NCBI GenBank assembly: GCA_029747015.1
Contig: JAKOGI010002709.1
Coordinates: 27,255 to 91,254 of the forward strand
Direction of reading: 5' to 3'
Source of the DNA: Carnegiea gigantea
Taxonomy: Eukaryota > Streptophyta > Magnoliopsida > Caryophyllales > Cactaceae
DNA: 64,000 bases
The position numbers were made by a program, and so were the translations under genes. Shown one piece after another: positions 35,064 to 47,342 of this stretch; the first letter of the stretch is position 1, and each line of letters starts with the position of its first letter. A model generated the notes under the pieces. The model did no database searches. It had not been told where the DNA came from and saw only the letters and a program-made list of their open reading frames with translations.

Positions 35064-35693
35064 AATGTCCATGTAGCTGTTTAAGAAAATAGAGTAATAA
35101 TTTTTATTACCTTGCATTTTGAGCACTTGTTTAAACCATCATATACCTCATTTGGAACTTCATACTCTTCTTCTTCTACTTCTTCTTCGTCTTCTTTACT
35201 TATGTTTCCATCATCATCATCATCATCACTTGAATTTGGATCCTAACTTGTTCACTTGCCACTAAGCAAAGATGATTTATCTCTTTTTTGTCATTATAAT
35301 TGTAAAGCATATTCTCCATTTCTGACAAAATGAGATTTTCTTCATTATTATCTTTATACAGGAGCAAAATTTTTTCCCATAATTCATTGACTGTCTCACA
35401 ACAATAAGCATGGTTAAAATATCATTATGTAAAGAACATTGTAAAATATATAAAGCCATCGCATTTTTCTTAAGCCTTTCTTTCTCATCTTGATTCAAGT
35501 TTTCTTTTGGCTTGATATGGTGGAATCATCATTTTTTTATCCATGTGGGGATAAAAGGACTATCTATAATAATGTCCCAAAGATCAAAGTCAATTGATTT
35601 GACATAAGACTTTGTCCTACACTTCCAAAGAGAAAAGTCAGTACCATTAAAAATCGGAGGAAAATTAATAAAGGCACTTGATAGACTAGCCAT
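35064..35693 (-). pseudogene. gag N-terminus of element C
   Basis: Minus strand from ATG at 35693: MASLSSAFINFPPIFNGTDF followed by SLWKCRTKSYVKSIDFDLWD, the standard start of Ty1/copia gag (DUF4219/UBN2 type: PP.F.G.NYS.WK.RM...L). After stops, KKNAMALYILQCSLHNDI continues the UBN2 core. A Glu-rich stretch follows up to the edge of element D. The PBS lies ~45 bp upstream. Confidence 0.75.
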
Positions 35694-35736
35694 AGATCTA
35701 GCTATAGATGATTAAGTCTCAAGATTATAGCACCTA

Positions 35737-35749
35737 CTCTGATACCAAT
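35737..35749 (-). other. Primer binding site of element C
   Basis: ATTGGTATCAGAG on the minus strand, complementary to the 3' end of initiator tRNA-Met, immediately after the LTR end. Confidence 0.75.
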
Positions 35750-37364
35750 TGATAGTTCAGTTAGGCTAGTTAAATCACCCTCGAGGGAGGTGAATAGGGT
35801 GATCACAAAAATTAAAGCAATTGGAAAAATTAAATACGGAAATAAAAATGGGACAAAACAAGATAATATTTTATGATGTTGGCCCTTCCAAACAGGGTTA
35901 GGCACCGCCTAAGGCTCTTCTTTCCTTAAGATTTGAATAGCTTCACTTCTTGTTCACTTGACAAGTTACATACTCGAGTTTCGAACTCGACAAAGACTCT
36001 CTTGAACACTTTCAAGGTCAACTACTCGATCGTGAGAACACCTCTCTTGGTCGACCACTCAACTAAGTACCTTAAATTGAGTCATTCACTAAGTATTGCT
36101 CACTCAATACTTAGCTACCCAAGCAAGCTTTCCCCAACTTGCTTGTTGTAGGATTCGCTGACAAGAAGTTATCCTCACAAGATGATTGTAAGTAATGATC
36201 AAATCAATATGCAAGTTCTAGCTTAAGGTATTATATCAATTTTTTTCTTCTCTTCTATTTGCAAGTATAGCTCCTGATTTCTCAATTGCTTTTCTGTCTT
36301 GGACTTGCTTGAACTCCTCGTATATATAACCTAAGGTGACCAACTAGTTGTTATGCTGGAATTTCTTAATCATGACAATATTTGATTTGCTTGAATGAAA
36401 TCTTCTATTTTCAAAGGCTTAAGCTTCCTTTCAAAATCTTGGAACCATGCTTTATTTACTGCACAAATAAATCTGCATCCATATTCTCAAGATGGTAATA
36501 ATATCACATGTAATATATTCAAAATTATCCTTGATTTGGATTTTAAGATTTAAACTCAAATTCAAGCTTTATTAACTAAGGAACAATCTGAAAGATTTTA
36601 TCATCATATCAATTATTGATTATCATGATATTCTCCTCAATCAATCAAAGGATATTTGATGGATAATCAAATATTTTTCCAACATCAATCTCTTACATCA
36701 TATAAATCTATATGATGCAATATCATATAATATCTTCAAGTAAACTATATAATATCTTTGGCCAATCAAATATAAGCTCAACATTATGTCATATCATTTA
36801 AGAAAATCCTTGATAAAATAATCCTCATCAACAAATATGCAAGATATTTCTCATGATATTTTATTTTGCCTTTTTCACTATCCAATATTAATCCATAAAA
36901 TAAAATCCATATCATATCCAATTGAATTCATTAGCCTAAACCACATCCATAATCATATCAATCCAAAATATGATATCCTGATCTTGTCGTAAAAACCTTT
37001 ACATAATCTCTTGCATTATGGCAACATATTAATCAAGATCATCATGCCATCATATATCACATTTTCTTTTATTAGAATTTCTCCACAAATTGTATGCACA
37101 GTGCCATATAATTTCTAATGTTGCATGACTCAATTAACACACGTAACTTATCATATAAATGTTACTCCACAATATGTATCAAACTCACAAGTCGGTCCAA
37201 AACATGTATTTCAATATTAGCAAAAATATATTGGACCGCCCATAAATATTATATATAAAATAGGATAATAATATATTAAATATAGTCACTTCCTCATTTC
37301 ATGTAAAATGCTAATAATATTGTTTATTATCATCAAAATCAATATGTGACTGTTAGAGTCAACA
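35750..37364 (-). repeat. 5' LTR of element C (1615 bp)
   Basis: Partner of 11159-12740. It carries a TATA-like tatatata at 36321-36328 (minus-strand promoter). It ends at agtcaaca, followed by unrelated sequence. Confidence 0.8.
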
Positions 37365-39034
37365 ATATGAAACTTGACAATTGAGTGAACTTATTTAGAT
37401 TTCACTATTTTTTTAGTTAGCCCCAGTAGAGGCCATTATTGAATGAGCGATGTTGATTTTGTGTGGAATTATTTCCCTACCATTGGTCGTACCTTTACCC
37501 TAGACCTAACTCTTGGTCAGTTGGCTTAGAATCAAGTCAATCCCTATCCAGGATTGTGAGGATTGTTTTCTAGAATTATTTGTTTTAAAAAAATGTATTA
37601 TATTTTCTTTAAAATATGGTGACAACTCTACCCAATATTGTAAAGGTTAAAGTTCCCTAAAAACAAACCTGCAGAAAGAACAATTGTATACACTTGGGTC
37701 ATGAGACTCTGGCTCTTGGGATGCGACACTGTTAAGTATACACTCCACAGCCATTGCATTTGATCCAGACTTTACATCTTGGAACTAAATTTGGGGCAAA
37801 TTTTTCTAGCTAAGTTAGTGAAGGATTTTACATGGCAAGGATGCGATAAGACATACCCTAAAAGATGAAGTTGGAGAAGAGAAAAGATGCTTGTGGATGA
37901 TCAATAAGATGCATGCCTGATAGTTTTAGTTTCCCTTTTGATGCAACTAATTTCTGCTCATTGAAAGATTACATGGTTGCCATTTGGTGAAGGCTAGCAT
38001 GAAGGAGCCTAGGTGACTATATAATTAAGTTTGTTAGTGAGTTGATATCTTTTTTTGGAGGGGGATTGACTAAGTACAATAAGAGACACTAAGTAATACT
38101 CCTCTCAAGGATTATATATTGGTAAGTTTTTTATTTCCTATATAGAAGGTGGCCTTGCATGGGAAGGCAAAGTGGGTGGAAGTTGAGGTTGATTTAAGAT
38201 AGATGGTGCATTATTTATTGCCCATGCTTCATACAAACTTGGGAGGTCAGGATTCAAAGTAACAATAAATTAAATAAAGACTAATATTCTTTATTTCTTA
38301 TGCGTCGGGAGGTAGATACCGACACCAATCGATTAGCTTAGTTAAGGTGGATCCATTTTTGTACTAGCTTTCGGTACAAGTGGAGAATTTGCATGACAAT
38401 AGGATTCAATGGTGGAATTATTATTATTGTTTTTCCACTGAGAAAATTGAATCGAAGTTGCAAGAAAATTATAGAGGAGAGAGTTTCAATTATTTGATAA
38501 ATGATATACAAATTCATTTGAAGAAAAAGAGAGAGAATGAAATACAAATGCTCCCTTTTTTTTTACACAATACTATTCATGCACTTGTAAAATGTACTCT
38601 AACTGCTAAATTTATTGTTGGTCACAACTTGCAACTTACCTTAATTGCTTTTTATAGAATACCAAATTTAGAAATTTTCATTGATGACATTTCACTATTA
38701 GTATAGTGTACCAAATTTAGAAATTTTCATTGATGACATTTCACTATTAAAATGATGATCACCATACAATAAAAGCAAACGTAGAAAATACAATATGCCA
38801 AAATAAGAGAGTCCCACAATTTCATTTATGGGTGTGTTTAAGGTCAAGCTTGACTATGCTTGGCTTGGCTTGCAACAGGGCTTAGCCCAAACGCAAGTCA
38901 AGCTTGGTCAAACCAAATTCAAGCTAAATTTGAACGAACCAAGCTTGAACTTATCGTGCCATGATATACTATACTTTTTTTCTATATGATTCAAATCCTT
39001 ATATTATTGTTTTGAGATATACATTAGCTTTAAA
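37365..39034. other. Spacer, no gene recognised
   Basis: AT-rich. A 108-codon plus-strand frame (38380-38706) has no recognisable motif and is partly made of a short tandem duplication. Near 38840-38960 are imperfect repeats of 'caagcttg'/'ggcttgg'. No terminal repeats seen. Confidence 0.4.
38661..38749 (+). repeat. 40-bp perfect direct duplication
   Basis: 'accaaatttagaaattttca' and the next 20 bases occur at 38661-38700 and again, identically, at 38710-38749, separated by 9 bp. Confidence 0.9.
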
Positions 39035-40485
39035 TGATTATAATGTCAAACCTAAGCCATTAAGAAGAAGAAAATATGCTTTAAAGTTGAAATATTAAGA
39101 CCCAAATAGTAAACACAACTGTAGAGCATAATGTAATTTACATCCGACATAATCCAAAAATAAGCTCAACCAAATGAGTTGAGCCAAAATTCCTTATATT
39201 TGGGGTTGCCTCACCAAGCATGTGAAATGGGGCGAACTTTGGTCAAATTGTGCTCAAATTGATAAGGAGTCACAAGTACTTGACAAGGTAGAATTAGTTG
39301 TTGATAACCAAAATATATAGTAACTAGCCTTTAAACCCATGTTACGAATGATTTGTTTTAAAATTTTAGCTAAAATATTTTTAGAAATATTATAATAAAT
39401 ATTATAATTTAAGTTTTTAGAAATAATAACATTTCTATAATTAGTTTCCTTTTTTCATTGTAGTTGAAAAGACAATATTTATTGTAATGACTTTAAATCA
39501 CATATTGTTTAAATTTTTATTTTTAAATAAAATCTTCATAAATGTTTCAAAGGACAAATGTCACGATCTCATTCAATACCTGAAACCCTAGCCATGATGA
39601 TTTGGGCCTCTTCCACTCTAGTGCATTGAAAGAAATGTTTGAATGCAAAAATTTGGGACTAATTCGTTTTGAGCATGTTGCACATCTTATCTGCTCCAAC
39701 CTGCTAACTACTTTTTCAACTCACTTCAAAGTACTCCAACCGACTCTAACCCACTCGATCCCAGTCCCACTCCAACCTACTCAAACCCACTCGATCCCAC
39801 TCCTGCCCACTCCAAAATATTCCGGACCACTCAAAGAAAAAAACAAGGTGATCGATAAAAAAATGTGTAATCTATTATAAGGTACTTAGAATTTGTTTAA
39901 TAATTATGTTTTAAAATCAATATAGACATTTGTAATAAAGAAATCTGTAATCGTTTTGATGTAATTTTAAAATACAATATGCCACTAACCTTTATAATTT
40001 AAATTTACTATTTCGTGTGTATATTCTGACATAATTATCTCGTGTCTCACGTGCTCAGAGAATAACAATAATTATATCATGCTACATCCTATGCAACTTC
40101 GTCAGAATGCATGAAAACTATACCAATTTTACCAAGATCAACAAACATTGTAACAATCCCCAACATTAGATTGCACGAAAAGCCAAGTAAATAAGTAATG
40201 AATGAATGTTGGGATCTAATACTAATATGATTTCTTCATCGACAAACAACCATTACACTTATATATGCAACTTTTTGTTGTAATGGAACTCATTTACATG
40301 CTTACAAATGGTTATCATAAACCAACGTTCGATAACGCATTATGATGATGTTGACTTTTCTATTACATAATTTTATGGACGTAATGTAAACTAGTATTAC
40401 AAAAATCAAACGTTATTCCATAAAGAATAGTCATCGATAATCATACACACTCGAAAAATCGTTTGAAACTGCTAAAAAAAGGCTC
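39035..40485 (+). repeat. Segmental tandem duplication, copy 1
   Basis: About 1.45 kb from 'taatgtcaaacctaagccat' (39041) to 'aaaaaaaggctc' (40485). The same order of sequence recurs from 40509 (offset 1468). It includes the intact pre-insertion site 'taacaatccccaacattag' at 40151-40169, where copy 2 carries copia element A. Confidence 0.85.
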
Positions 40486-40506
40486 GAAGTCAATAATGTA
40501 AACTAC

Positions 40507-41059
40507 TATAATGTCAAACCTAAGCCATTAAGGAGAAGAAAATATGCTTTAAAGTTCAAACATTAAGACCCAAATAGTAAACACAACTGTAGAGCATAGT
40601 GTTATTTACATCCAACATAATCACATAAATAAATAAGCTCAACCAAATGAGTTGAGCCAAAATTCCTTATGTTTGGGGTTGCCTCACCAAGCATGTGAAA
40701 TGGGTCGAACTTTGGTCAAATTGTGCTCGAATTGATAAGGAGTCCCAAGTACTTGAAAGGGTAGAATTAGTTATTGATGCACAAAAATATACAGTAACTA
40801 GCCTTTAAACCCATGCTAACCAGGATTTGTTTTAAAATTTTAGCTAAAATATTTTTAGAAATATTATAGTTAATCTTATAATTTAAATTTTTAGAAATAA
40901 TAACATTTATGTAATTTGTTTTCTTTTTTTCATTAAAGTAGCTGAAAAAATACTATTTATTATGATGACTTTAAATCACATTGTTTAAATTTTTAGTTTT
41001 AAATAAAATTTCATAAATACTCCAGAGGACACGTGTCACGACCGCAACATTCGGATTCA

Positions 41060-41112
<53 letters not shown>

Positions 41113-41690
41113 TATATATTTATATATTTATATATGTATATATATATTTCGTGCATACAATCTCTGAAACCTAGCCATGATGATTTGGGCTCTTCCACTC
41201 TAGTGCATTCAAAGAAATGTTTAAATTGAGAAATTTGGGACCTGTTCGTTTTGAGCATGTTGCACATCTCCAACCTGCTAACTGCTTTTTCAATCACTTC
41301 AAACCACTCCAACTGCTGAAACCCATTCAATCTCACTCCTGCCCGCTCCAAATTGTTCCCGACCACTCAAACAAAAAAAACAAGGTAATAAAATAATATG
41401 TAATTTTTTATAAGGTACTTATAATTTGTTTAATTACAATTTTTTAAAATCAATGTAAACATTTGTAATAAAGAAATTTGTAATGTTTCAATGTAATTTT
41501 AAAATATAATACGGCACTAACTTTTATAATTTAAATTTACTATTTCATGCGTATATTCTGACATAGTTATCTCGTGCCTCATGTGATCAGAGAATGACAA
41601 GAATTATATCGTGCTACATCCTATGCAACTTCGTTGGAATGCATAAAAAAGTGTACCAGTTTTACCAAGATCAACAAACATCATAACAAT
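40507..41690 (+). repeat. Segmental tandem duplication, copy 2 (left part)
   Basis: Matches copy 1 up to 'tcataacaat', where element A is inserted. It differs from copy 1 by an (AT)n expansion at 41060-41148 and scattered substitutions. The right part continues at 62212-62539. Confidence 0.85.
41060..41148. repeat. (AT)n microsatellite
   Basis: About 50 bp of pure AT dinucleotides, then imperfect 'tatatattta'. The 101-codon minus-strand frame over it is an artefact of the repeat. Confidence 0.95.
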
Positions 41691-42671
41691 TGTTGGCTCG
41701 GTTTGGCTAGTTAAATCACCTTAGAAGGCGGGGATAAATAGGGTGATGATCAATATCACAAGTTTATCGAAATAATGAATGGAAGGATAAATGTGGACAA
41801 GGCACAAGAACTTTTTAACGAGGTTAGTCTCAACTAGGCTTAGTCCCCGCCTAGAGTTCTCTAACTCTAGGATTAACCCAATCTTATAAGGAAGGATGAT
41901 TACAACTCTAGAGCACTCTTACTCTAAGTTCTAAGTTACAAGTTGAACCATTCAACTAGATTTGATAGAGTTGACCCTTCAACTCTATAGTCCTACCCTA
42001 TTACAACTTGAACAATACAATGAAATGTAATAGAGGCAACTGTAAGCTCAAAGTATGCAAAAGTCGCTTTAGTAAGTGTATGCCAATAAAATGCTTGCTC
42101 TTGTGTCCTTCTTCAGCTGCTAAACTCTACCCCTTTTATAGATGTGAGGTGTAGAGAAGGGTGGTGAAAGGTATGGCAAATGATTGTTGCACATCTTGTA
42201 GACAGCCAATTTCCATGCCTAATTTCAAGGCCTTGAATTATAATTCCAAGCCCTTGATTTTTTGTGTTCTTGCTCAAGTAATTCCAACGGCTACTTTCCT
42301 TGATTTGGGCCTGAATATCTTGGCTGAGACTCAACTGGAACCTTCTATAATTGCAGCATAATCTTCCAAGACTTTTCCATAAGATATTATTATGTTAATA
42401 ACAAATCTTTGACATGAAAAATATAACTTCCAAAATCTCATAATCAAATTTGAATATTAAACCATTTCAAAGATATTGTGACACCTTATATAAAATCAAT
42501 TAAGTAATATTAATATTCTAATATCAAGTTAAAAAATATAGCACATTTAAACAATAATAATTATTAAGATAATTCGAATATAACATGATGAATATGTCAA
42601 TTGGTTAATCCCTTTTTGTCTTTCATCAAAACATATTAAAAAACTCAATGTGAGCTTTAAGAAAGCTAATA
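41691..42671 (-). repeat. 3' LTR of element A
   Basis: 981 bp, partner of 61236-62206. It has a 10-bp insertion (tcggtttggc-like) near its low-coordinate end. The minus-strand TATA CTATAAAA is at 42141-42134. Its minus-strand start reads TTATTAGC instead of TGTTAGC. Confidence 0.85.
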
Positions 42672-43407
42672 ATCTCACCCTTTTTGATGAAAGACAAAAC
42701 CCAATGAAAATAACATATCCATACAATTTTGAATGACACACCATGAAAAGTTTTCCAAATACTTCTCCCCCTTTTTGTATTTCATCAAAAACGTAGCACA
42801 AGAGGAGAAAGAAAAATTGAAGCACAAAAATTATGGCAAACACGTATAGCTCCCCCTTAACAAATCAATGAAAGATACTCCCCCTTAATTTATGGACTCA
42901 TAAAAAACATATAAGGGGTTAGATACTGACAACAAAATCAATCACATATGCTAATGCTTATCAACTTGAAATACTCATAAGCAACATGAGGATGTAACAA
43001 GGGATTAACATATAGTAACAAAATTCTCCCCCTATCAACAGTAAATCAAGGTTACGAAAAATGATCAAGTGATATAATTTTTCTCTTCTGGAAACAAGCA
43101 ATATAAGTATTAGGGATCATAACAATGATGGACAAAAGTATTTGCATCGAGATCATATGTGCATAATAACATATCATAATAGCATAAGATATATTGGAAT
43201 ATTAATCATGGTCACATTCCAAAGATAATAAAGCAAATTAAAATTCAAAAATTTTAAAATCAAAATGCCTTAAATAGGAAGTAGATCATGCAAAATAACA
43301 TCGTCTTATGTTTAGCTAAGATCCAAATATTATCACTATTGAAGATGTTGACATAAAAACTCAAGCTTTGAATTGGTCATATTAAAGATACTCAGTTTCT
43401 GCCTGCA
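42672..43407 (-). other. 3' end of element A with repeated polypurine tracts
   Basis: The minus strand carries the LTR-adjacent tract CATCAAAAAGGGTGAGA (42688-42672). Further GGGGGAG tracts lie near 42768, 42853, 42877 and 43026. An 18-bp inverted repeat, ttttgtctttcatcaaaa at 42614-42631 and its complement at 42682-42699, straddles the LTR boundary. No coding motif. It ends at the TSD of element F. Confidence 0.6.
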
Positions 43408-43412
43408 GGTTC

Positions 43413-45948
43413 TTTATTAGCCCAACCCTAAAATTATTTAATTATGTTCATTTATTTAATTACTTCATGTTCATAGTTTTTCTTCTCTCATTTCATTTAT
43501 TTCACTTATTCACCTCGGTGGAAAAAATTTATTTGGGCCCGCACTTGGCAATTCGGATTTTAATTGTTTATTTAATCGATTAACAAAAACTTTGGGAGAA
43601 TTAATAGTAGGCCCTAATGATTTTAATCTAAGTAATTTATTTTTCGTTCCATAACCTTATAAAACTTTCATTTTGAGTTTCGAAAAAAAAAGTTATCGTT
43701 ACGAAGCGTTTTATTCCCGAACCCAATTTATTTTGGCCGCATTGAAGCCCAATAAGTTTGCCTATGATTTTACACTAATTACCATGTTAACTTAACCATG
43801 GTTAGTTTAAAAGCTGGCAATTACTACATAAAAACTTAGCCAAGTGGAGATTAATCAACAAAGCTCAAAGCTATCCACAAATCATCTTCTCTCACCTCTC
43901 TCTCCCCTCCTCATGGCCAGCAGACCTGGGCAGCCCTTTTGGGTGTTTTTCGGCTAGCCTTGGTGGTTTTCGACCCTCTCCGACATCCTAGTATCTCAAG
44001 CTACCATCCTCCATCATCAAAACCCTTAAACCTCATCTCCATCTTAACGTGTTTGCACTCCAAGTGAGTAATCTTGAATTTTGTTTTTGTTGGTTTTGAT
44101 TTCTATCTTAGTTTTGATTCTTGTTTTGATGTTTTTGAGTGTTGATCATGATGTTTTGATGAAAAATAAGAGTTATTTTGATGTTGATCATGGTGGTGTT
44201 GAAGTTGGATCATGCTAGGTTAGGGTTAAGCTTTGATCATGCAAGCTTAATTTTAAAGTGTTGGATTTTGATTGTTCTATCTTTGATTTTGGTCATCTTC
44301 TAATCCATTGGTGATTATTTTGATGTTTTTGGTGATTTCACATGAATTGGAGAGAGTCCAACTTGGCCATAAACTAGGGTTTTGGCTAATAATGTATGGT
44401 TTGGATTAATTTAGCCTTGAGCTCGTGTTATGTAGGTGTTTGTTTGAAAAATGATCTCTTTTGGATATGATTATGAAGTGAGTTTGAGTGTGGTGATTTT
44501 GTATGCTATTGGGATGGACCAAAGCTTGCTTACATGCTTTTAAAGAATGGTTTAAGTTGAGAATTTGTGTGAAAAAGAGAGGGACAAGCTAAAACAGTGA
44601 GGGCTGGAATTTTGAAGAAAACAGGGCAGATTTGTCAATAAACTAGTAATGCACACCTAAGCCAAAGATTATGATTTTTGGTGGGTGGATATTTCAGTGT
44701 TTTAGCTTTCAAAAGGCTCTTGAATCGCCTTAATCTGAGGTCTGTGGAAAACGTTATGATCGTTTGACCGAAACTGCGCAGAATGGACCAAAACTGACAT
44801 GCTTTTGTTCTAGCCTCATTTTGGGAATCCTATTGGGGGAGTCAAGCTTGGTGTTCTGAATAAAAGATTTTTGGGACTTCCTAAGCTTTCTATATTGGGG
44901 TTTTGGGTCTCAACATGAGGTTAGATGATTAAGTTATGCATCATTCTTCCTAAGCCTCTGTTATGCTTACTTTGCTTTTTCGAAATTATTAGCTATGAAA
45001 TAAATATTTTGCTAACCGTATATTCCTACAACGGTAATCTTGTACAGAATCCGGGCCTAATCTATCATTTCTTCCACTTTTGTGCATAATATTATTCCAT
45101 GAGCTTACGTTTAAAAATTTCGGGTACATTCATTGCTTGTATCTTTAGAAATCAGCACGTATTTATCAAAATTATAATGTTTTGGTAAGTACATCAATGA
45201 ATCAGTTTAATCAGTGATTTCTCACATAGTTAGTGACCCCGTCAGTTATCAATTATAGGGAATAGCCCTTCAGTTACCCGCGCAGCTTCAGGCCAGGTCC
45301 CGATCGGCTTGGCAGGTGTACACCTATTTTCAGATCGCAACAGTTATCAAGGGTTCACTATCAGGTAATAATTGACAATGCAGTTTCATATTCATCCCAT
45401 TCCTTATGTTTAATTAAAAAGGAATTGCAACACAGGCCCAACCAATTTTTGTTTCATGATTGTTTAATAATACAGGAATGCATGTATTAAGCTTCGGCTC
45501 ACATTTCGAAATGTGTTCATGTTTTGTTTTAGGAAAGTGTTCAGTGAATCGTCCTCAGGCAGACAGAACAGCTGAAGAGGATAAGTGAGCCGGGAAATCT
45601 TTATGAAATGGGGGAGTGTTAACATTGAAATGTTACCGCATTGTGAATTATTTTGAAGTTAACACTGTATATTTTATCCAAATTCTATATTTTGGTGTAA
45701 TCCTTGAAATGTTTGTATGGTTTTGATGTTAGAACAATTTCTATACTTACCAAAATGGTTTGATAGGTTGTGATGATGTGAATGCCTTTGATGGTAAACA
45801 TTGATTATTATGGCTCAGTTATCATGTACAAGTAGCCTTGTCCTTAATTGGACGGCGGTAATGCCTAATCATTTGGGTCAACACTTTAACTGCGGAAAAC
45901 TAGTGAAAGATATGCAAACAGTGATTGATGTATCATTGGGGCGTTACA
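43413..45948 (+). repeat. 5' LTR of element F (2536 bp)
   Basis: Starts tttattagccc (mutated from tgtaatagccc as in the 3' LTR) and ends ggggcgttaca. It is collinear with 51810-54358. Confidence 0.92.
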
Positions 45949-45971
45949 GATTTGTTATCAGAGCCAGGTTG
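45949..45971 (+). other. Primer binding site of element F
   Basis: 'ttgttatcagagccaggttg' matches the usual TTGGTATCAGAGCCAGGTTG with one change; it starts directly after the LTR. Confidence 0.85.
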
Positions 45972-46168
45972 AGATTTTCTTTATGGAATGTGGAGTTTAG
46001 AAATAAGAAGTTGAGAATGGTCGATAGTGAGGGTAGTGAGGGCCACTTGTATACTATGAGAGTGATATTAGAAGTGTAGTAATGATAGTAGAAATGCAAG
46101 TTGCTTACATTTACATGTTCCTTAATTATGATTATGTATGCTTCTCATATATGTTTTTTCTTTGTTAG

Positions 46169-46912
46169 ATGGACCCTTATGCTGTTAACTTGATGCCTTG
46201 TACATCCATGGTTGCTCACATTGCACTGTTGCATGCTAGTATAGAGGTCCATGTGTAGGACCCTTTCTCTGAGTTTCACAGTGCAACGGTCCGTGGACAT
46301 AGCTTGCTATGGTCTTTACCTGCCGTTCATCCGTAGGTGGAGTTTAGACTTCGTTATCATCACTATATGGTAACAGGGAACCCAGGCTGGGATGGGCCTA
46401 GGTTTCAGGCCCGAGGGGCATGGACTACTCTTGCTACGGAGTTATTATTAAGGGAAGAGTTTGATCAGAGATGGCTCACCATGGAGACGCTACAACATGT
46501 CTTTCCACTACATCAGGCGCCTCCCCCACCTGCAGCCCCAGCCCCAGCACAGGGGCCACCCTCCCCGCTCGCACCAGGTACGCCACTGATACCCGATAGT
46601 CCTGGGGAGGCTCAAGTGGTGATAGACCTCCCCGACACCCCAGATGTAGTGGTGATTAGTTTTGGAGACGAGGGCGAATAGGGAGAGGAGGATAATCTTG
46701 AGGAGGGTCAAGACATTGACGAGGTGGGGGTAGAGCAGCAATGGGAACAGGAGGCTGATGAGTTGATGGTGGAGTTACAAGATGAGCAGGAGCAACAGGT
46801 TCAGCAGGAGGTTGGTGATCCCGAGTCAGAGGCATCTACTAGCAGCTTCGATTCAGGCGAAAAACCTGATGATGAGTCTGACCCGGATCACGATCCATCT
46901 AGGGATCATTAG
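46169..46912 (+). pseudogene. Extra ORF between PBS and gag of element F
   Basis: A single frame of 248 codons from ATG 46169 to TAG 46912, interrupted only by three TAG codons (46256, 46334, 46679). It starts MDPYAVNLMPC. The middle is basic/aromatic (RLRYHHYMVTGNPGWDG), followed by a Pro/Ala-rich segment and a strongly acidic, Gln/Glu-rich C-terminus. The ATG directly follows 'gttttttctttgttag', which looks like a 3' splice site. I do not recognise the protein. It may be the N-terminal part of a longer gag, or a separate leader ORF; gag proper begins 430 bp downstream. Confidence 0.5.
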
Positions 46913-47342
46913 GTGGGTCTAGAGGTTAGTGGTGGTAGTTTTCTTTTGAACCCTGTTTGTTTATAGTATGGTCGGTTGGGATGGATATATTGTGTATAGG
47001 ATGTGACATTGTATATAGTCAGTTAGATCCTTTCCGACCGTCATAACATGGTCCGTATCTCTTTTTGGTTATATGACGGCCTAGTATCTTGGAGCTAGTT
47101 AGTATTTGGGGTTGAGTTAGGGGCTAGTTAACACTGACTTTGCTTAGTCAGTTAGATGTAGTATATTTTGCTGATAATGTGTATAAAGAGGCAGTTATGT
47201 ATGTAAATAACCAGTTATAAAATGATAAGCTTTGGGTTGTTCAATAATCTTTGAGTTATATTATATGTGTTTGTTAGGCATGCTTATCTTATATGTTTGA
47301 GTATTCCAGTGATTAAATTGTTTCGTTTCATGTATAATCAGA

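Larger units (their letters stand above)
11159..37364 (-). mobile_element. Element C: SIRE-like Ty1/copia, split by two insertions
   Basis: Two similar ~1.6-kb LTRs (11159-12740 and 35750-37364) start TGA(A/T)AGTT.AGTTAGGCT and end AGAGTCAACA on the + strand. A minus-strand tRNA-Met-type PBS (ATTGGTATCAGAG, 35737-35749) adjoins the right LTR. A polypurine tract (AAAAAGGAGGAGAT on the minus strand, 12741-12754) adjoins the left LTR. The element therefore runs right to left. Internal pieces are gag start (35064-35693), gag end with zinc knuckle (21018-22151) and a 3' region (12741-15296), about 4.4 kb in total. I find no protease, integrase, RT or RNase H, so it looks non-autonomous. The outer flanks (gcatc / atatg) do not form a TSD. 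Between the pieces lie insertions D and E. Confidence 0.75.

Noticed and set aside
11154..37369. TSD for element C
   Set aside because: The 5-bp flanks gcatc and atatg do not match under any nearby choice of ends; I do not claim a clean insertion.
38840..38960. Imperfect caagcttg / ggcttgg repeats as terminal inverted repeats of a MITE
   Set aside because: No paired ends or TSD; common simple pattern in plant intergenic DNA.
41061..41366. 101-codon minus-strand frame ending in Ile/Tyr repeats
   Set aside because: Its C-terminal part is translation of the (AT)n microsatellite.
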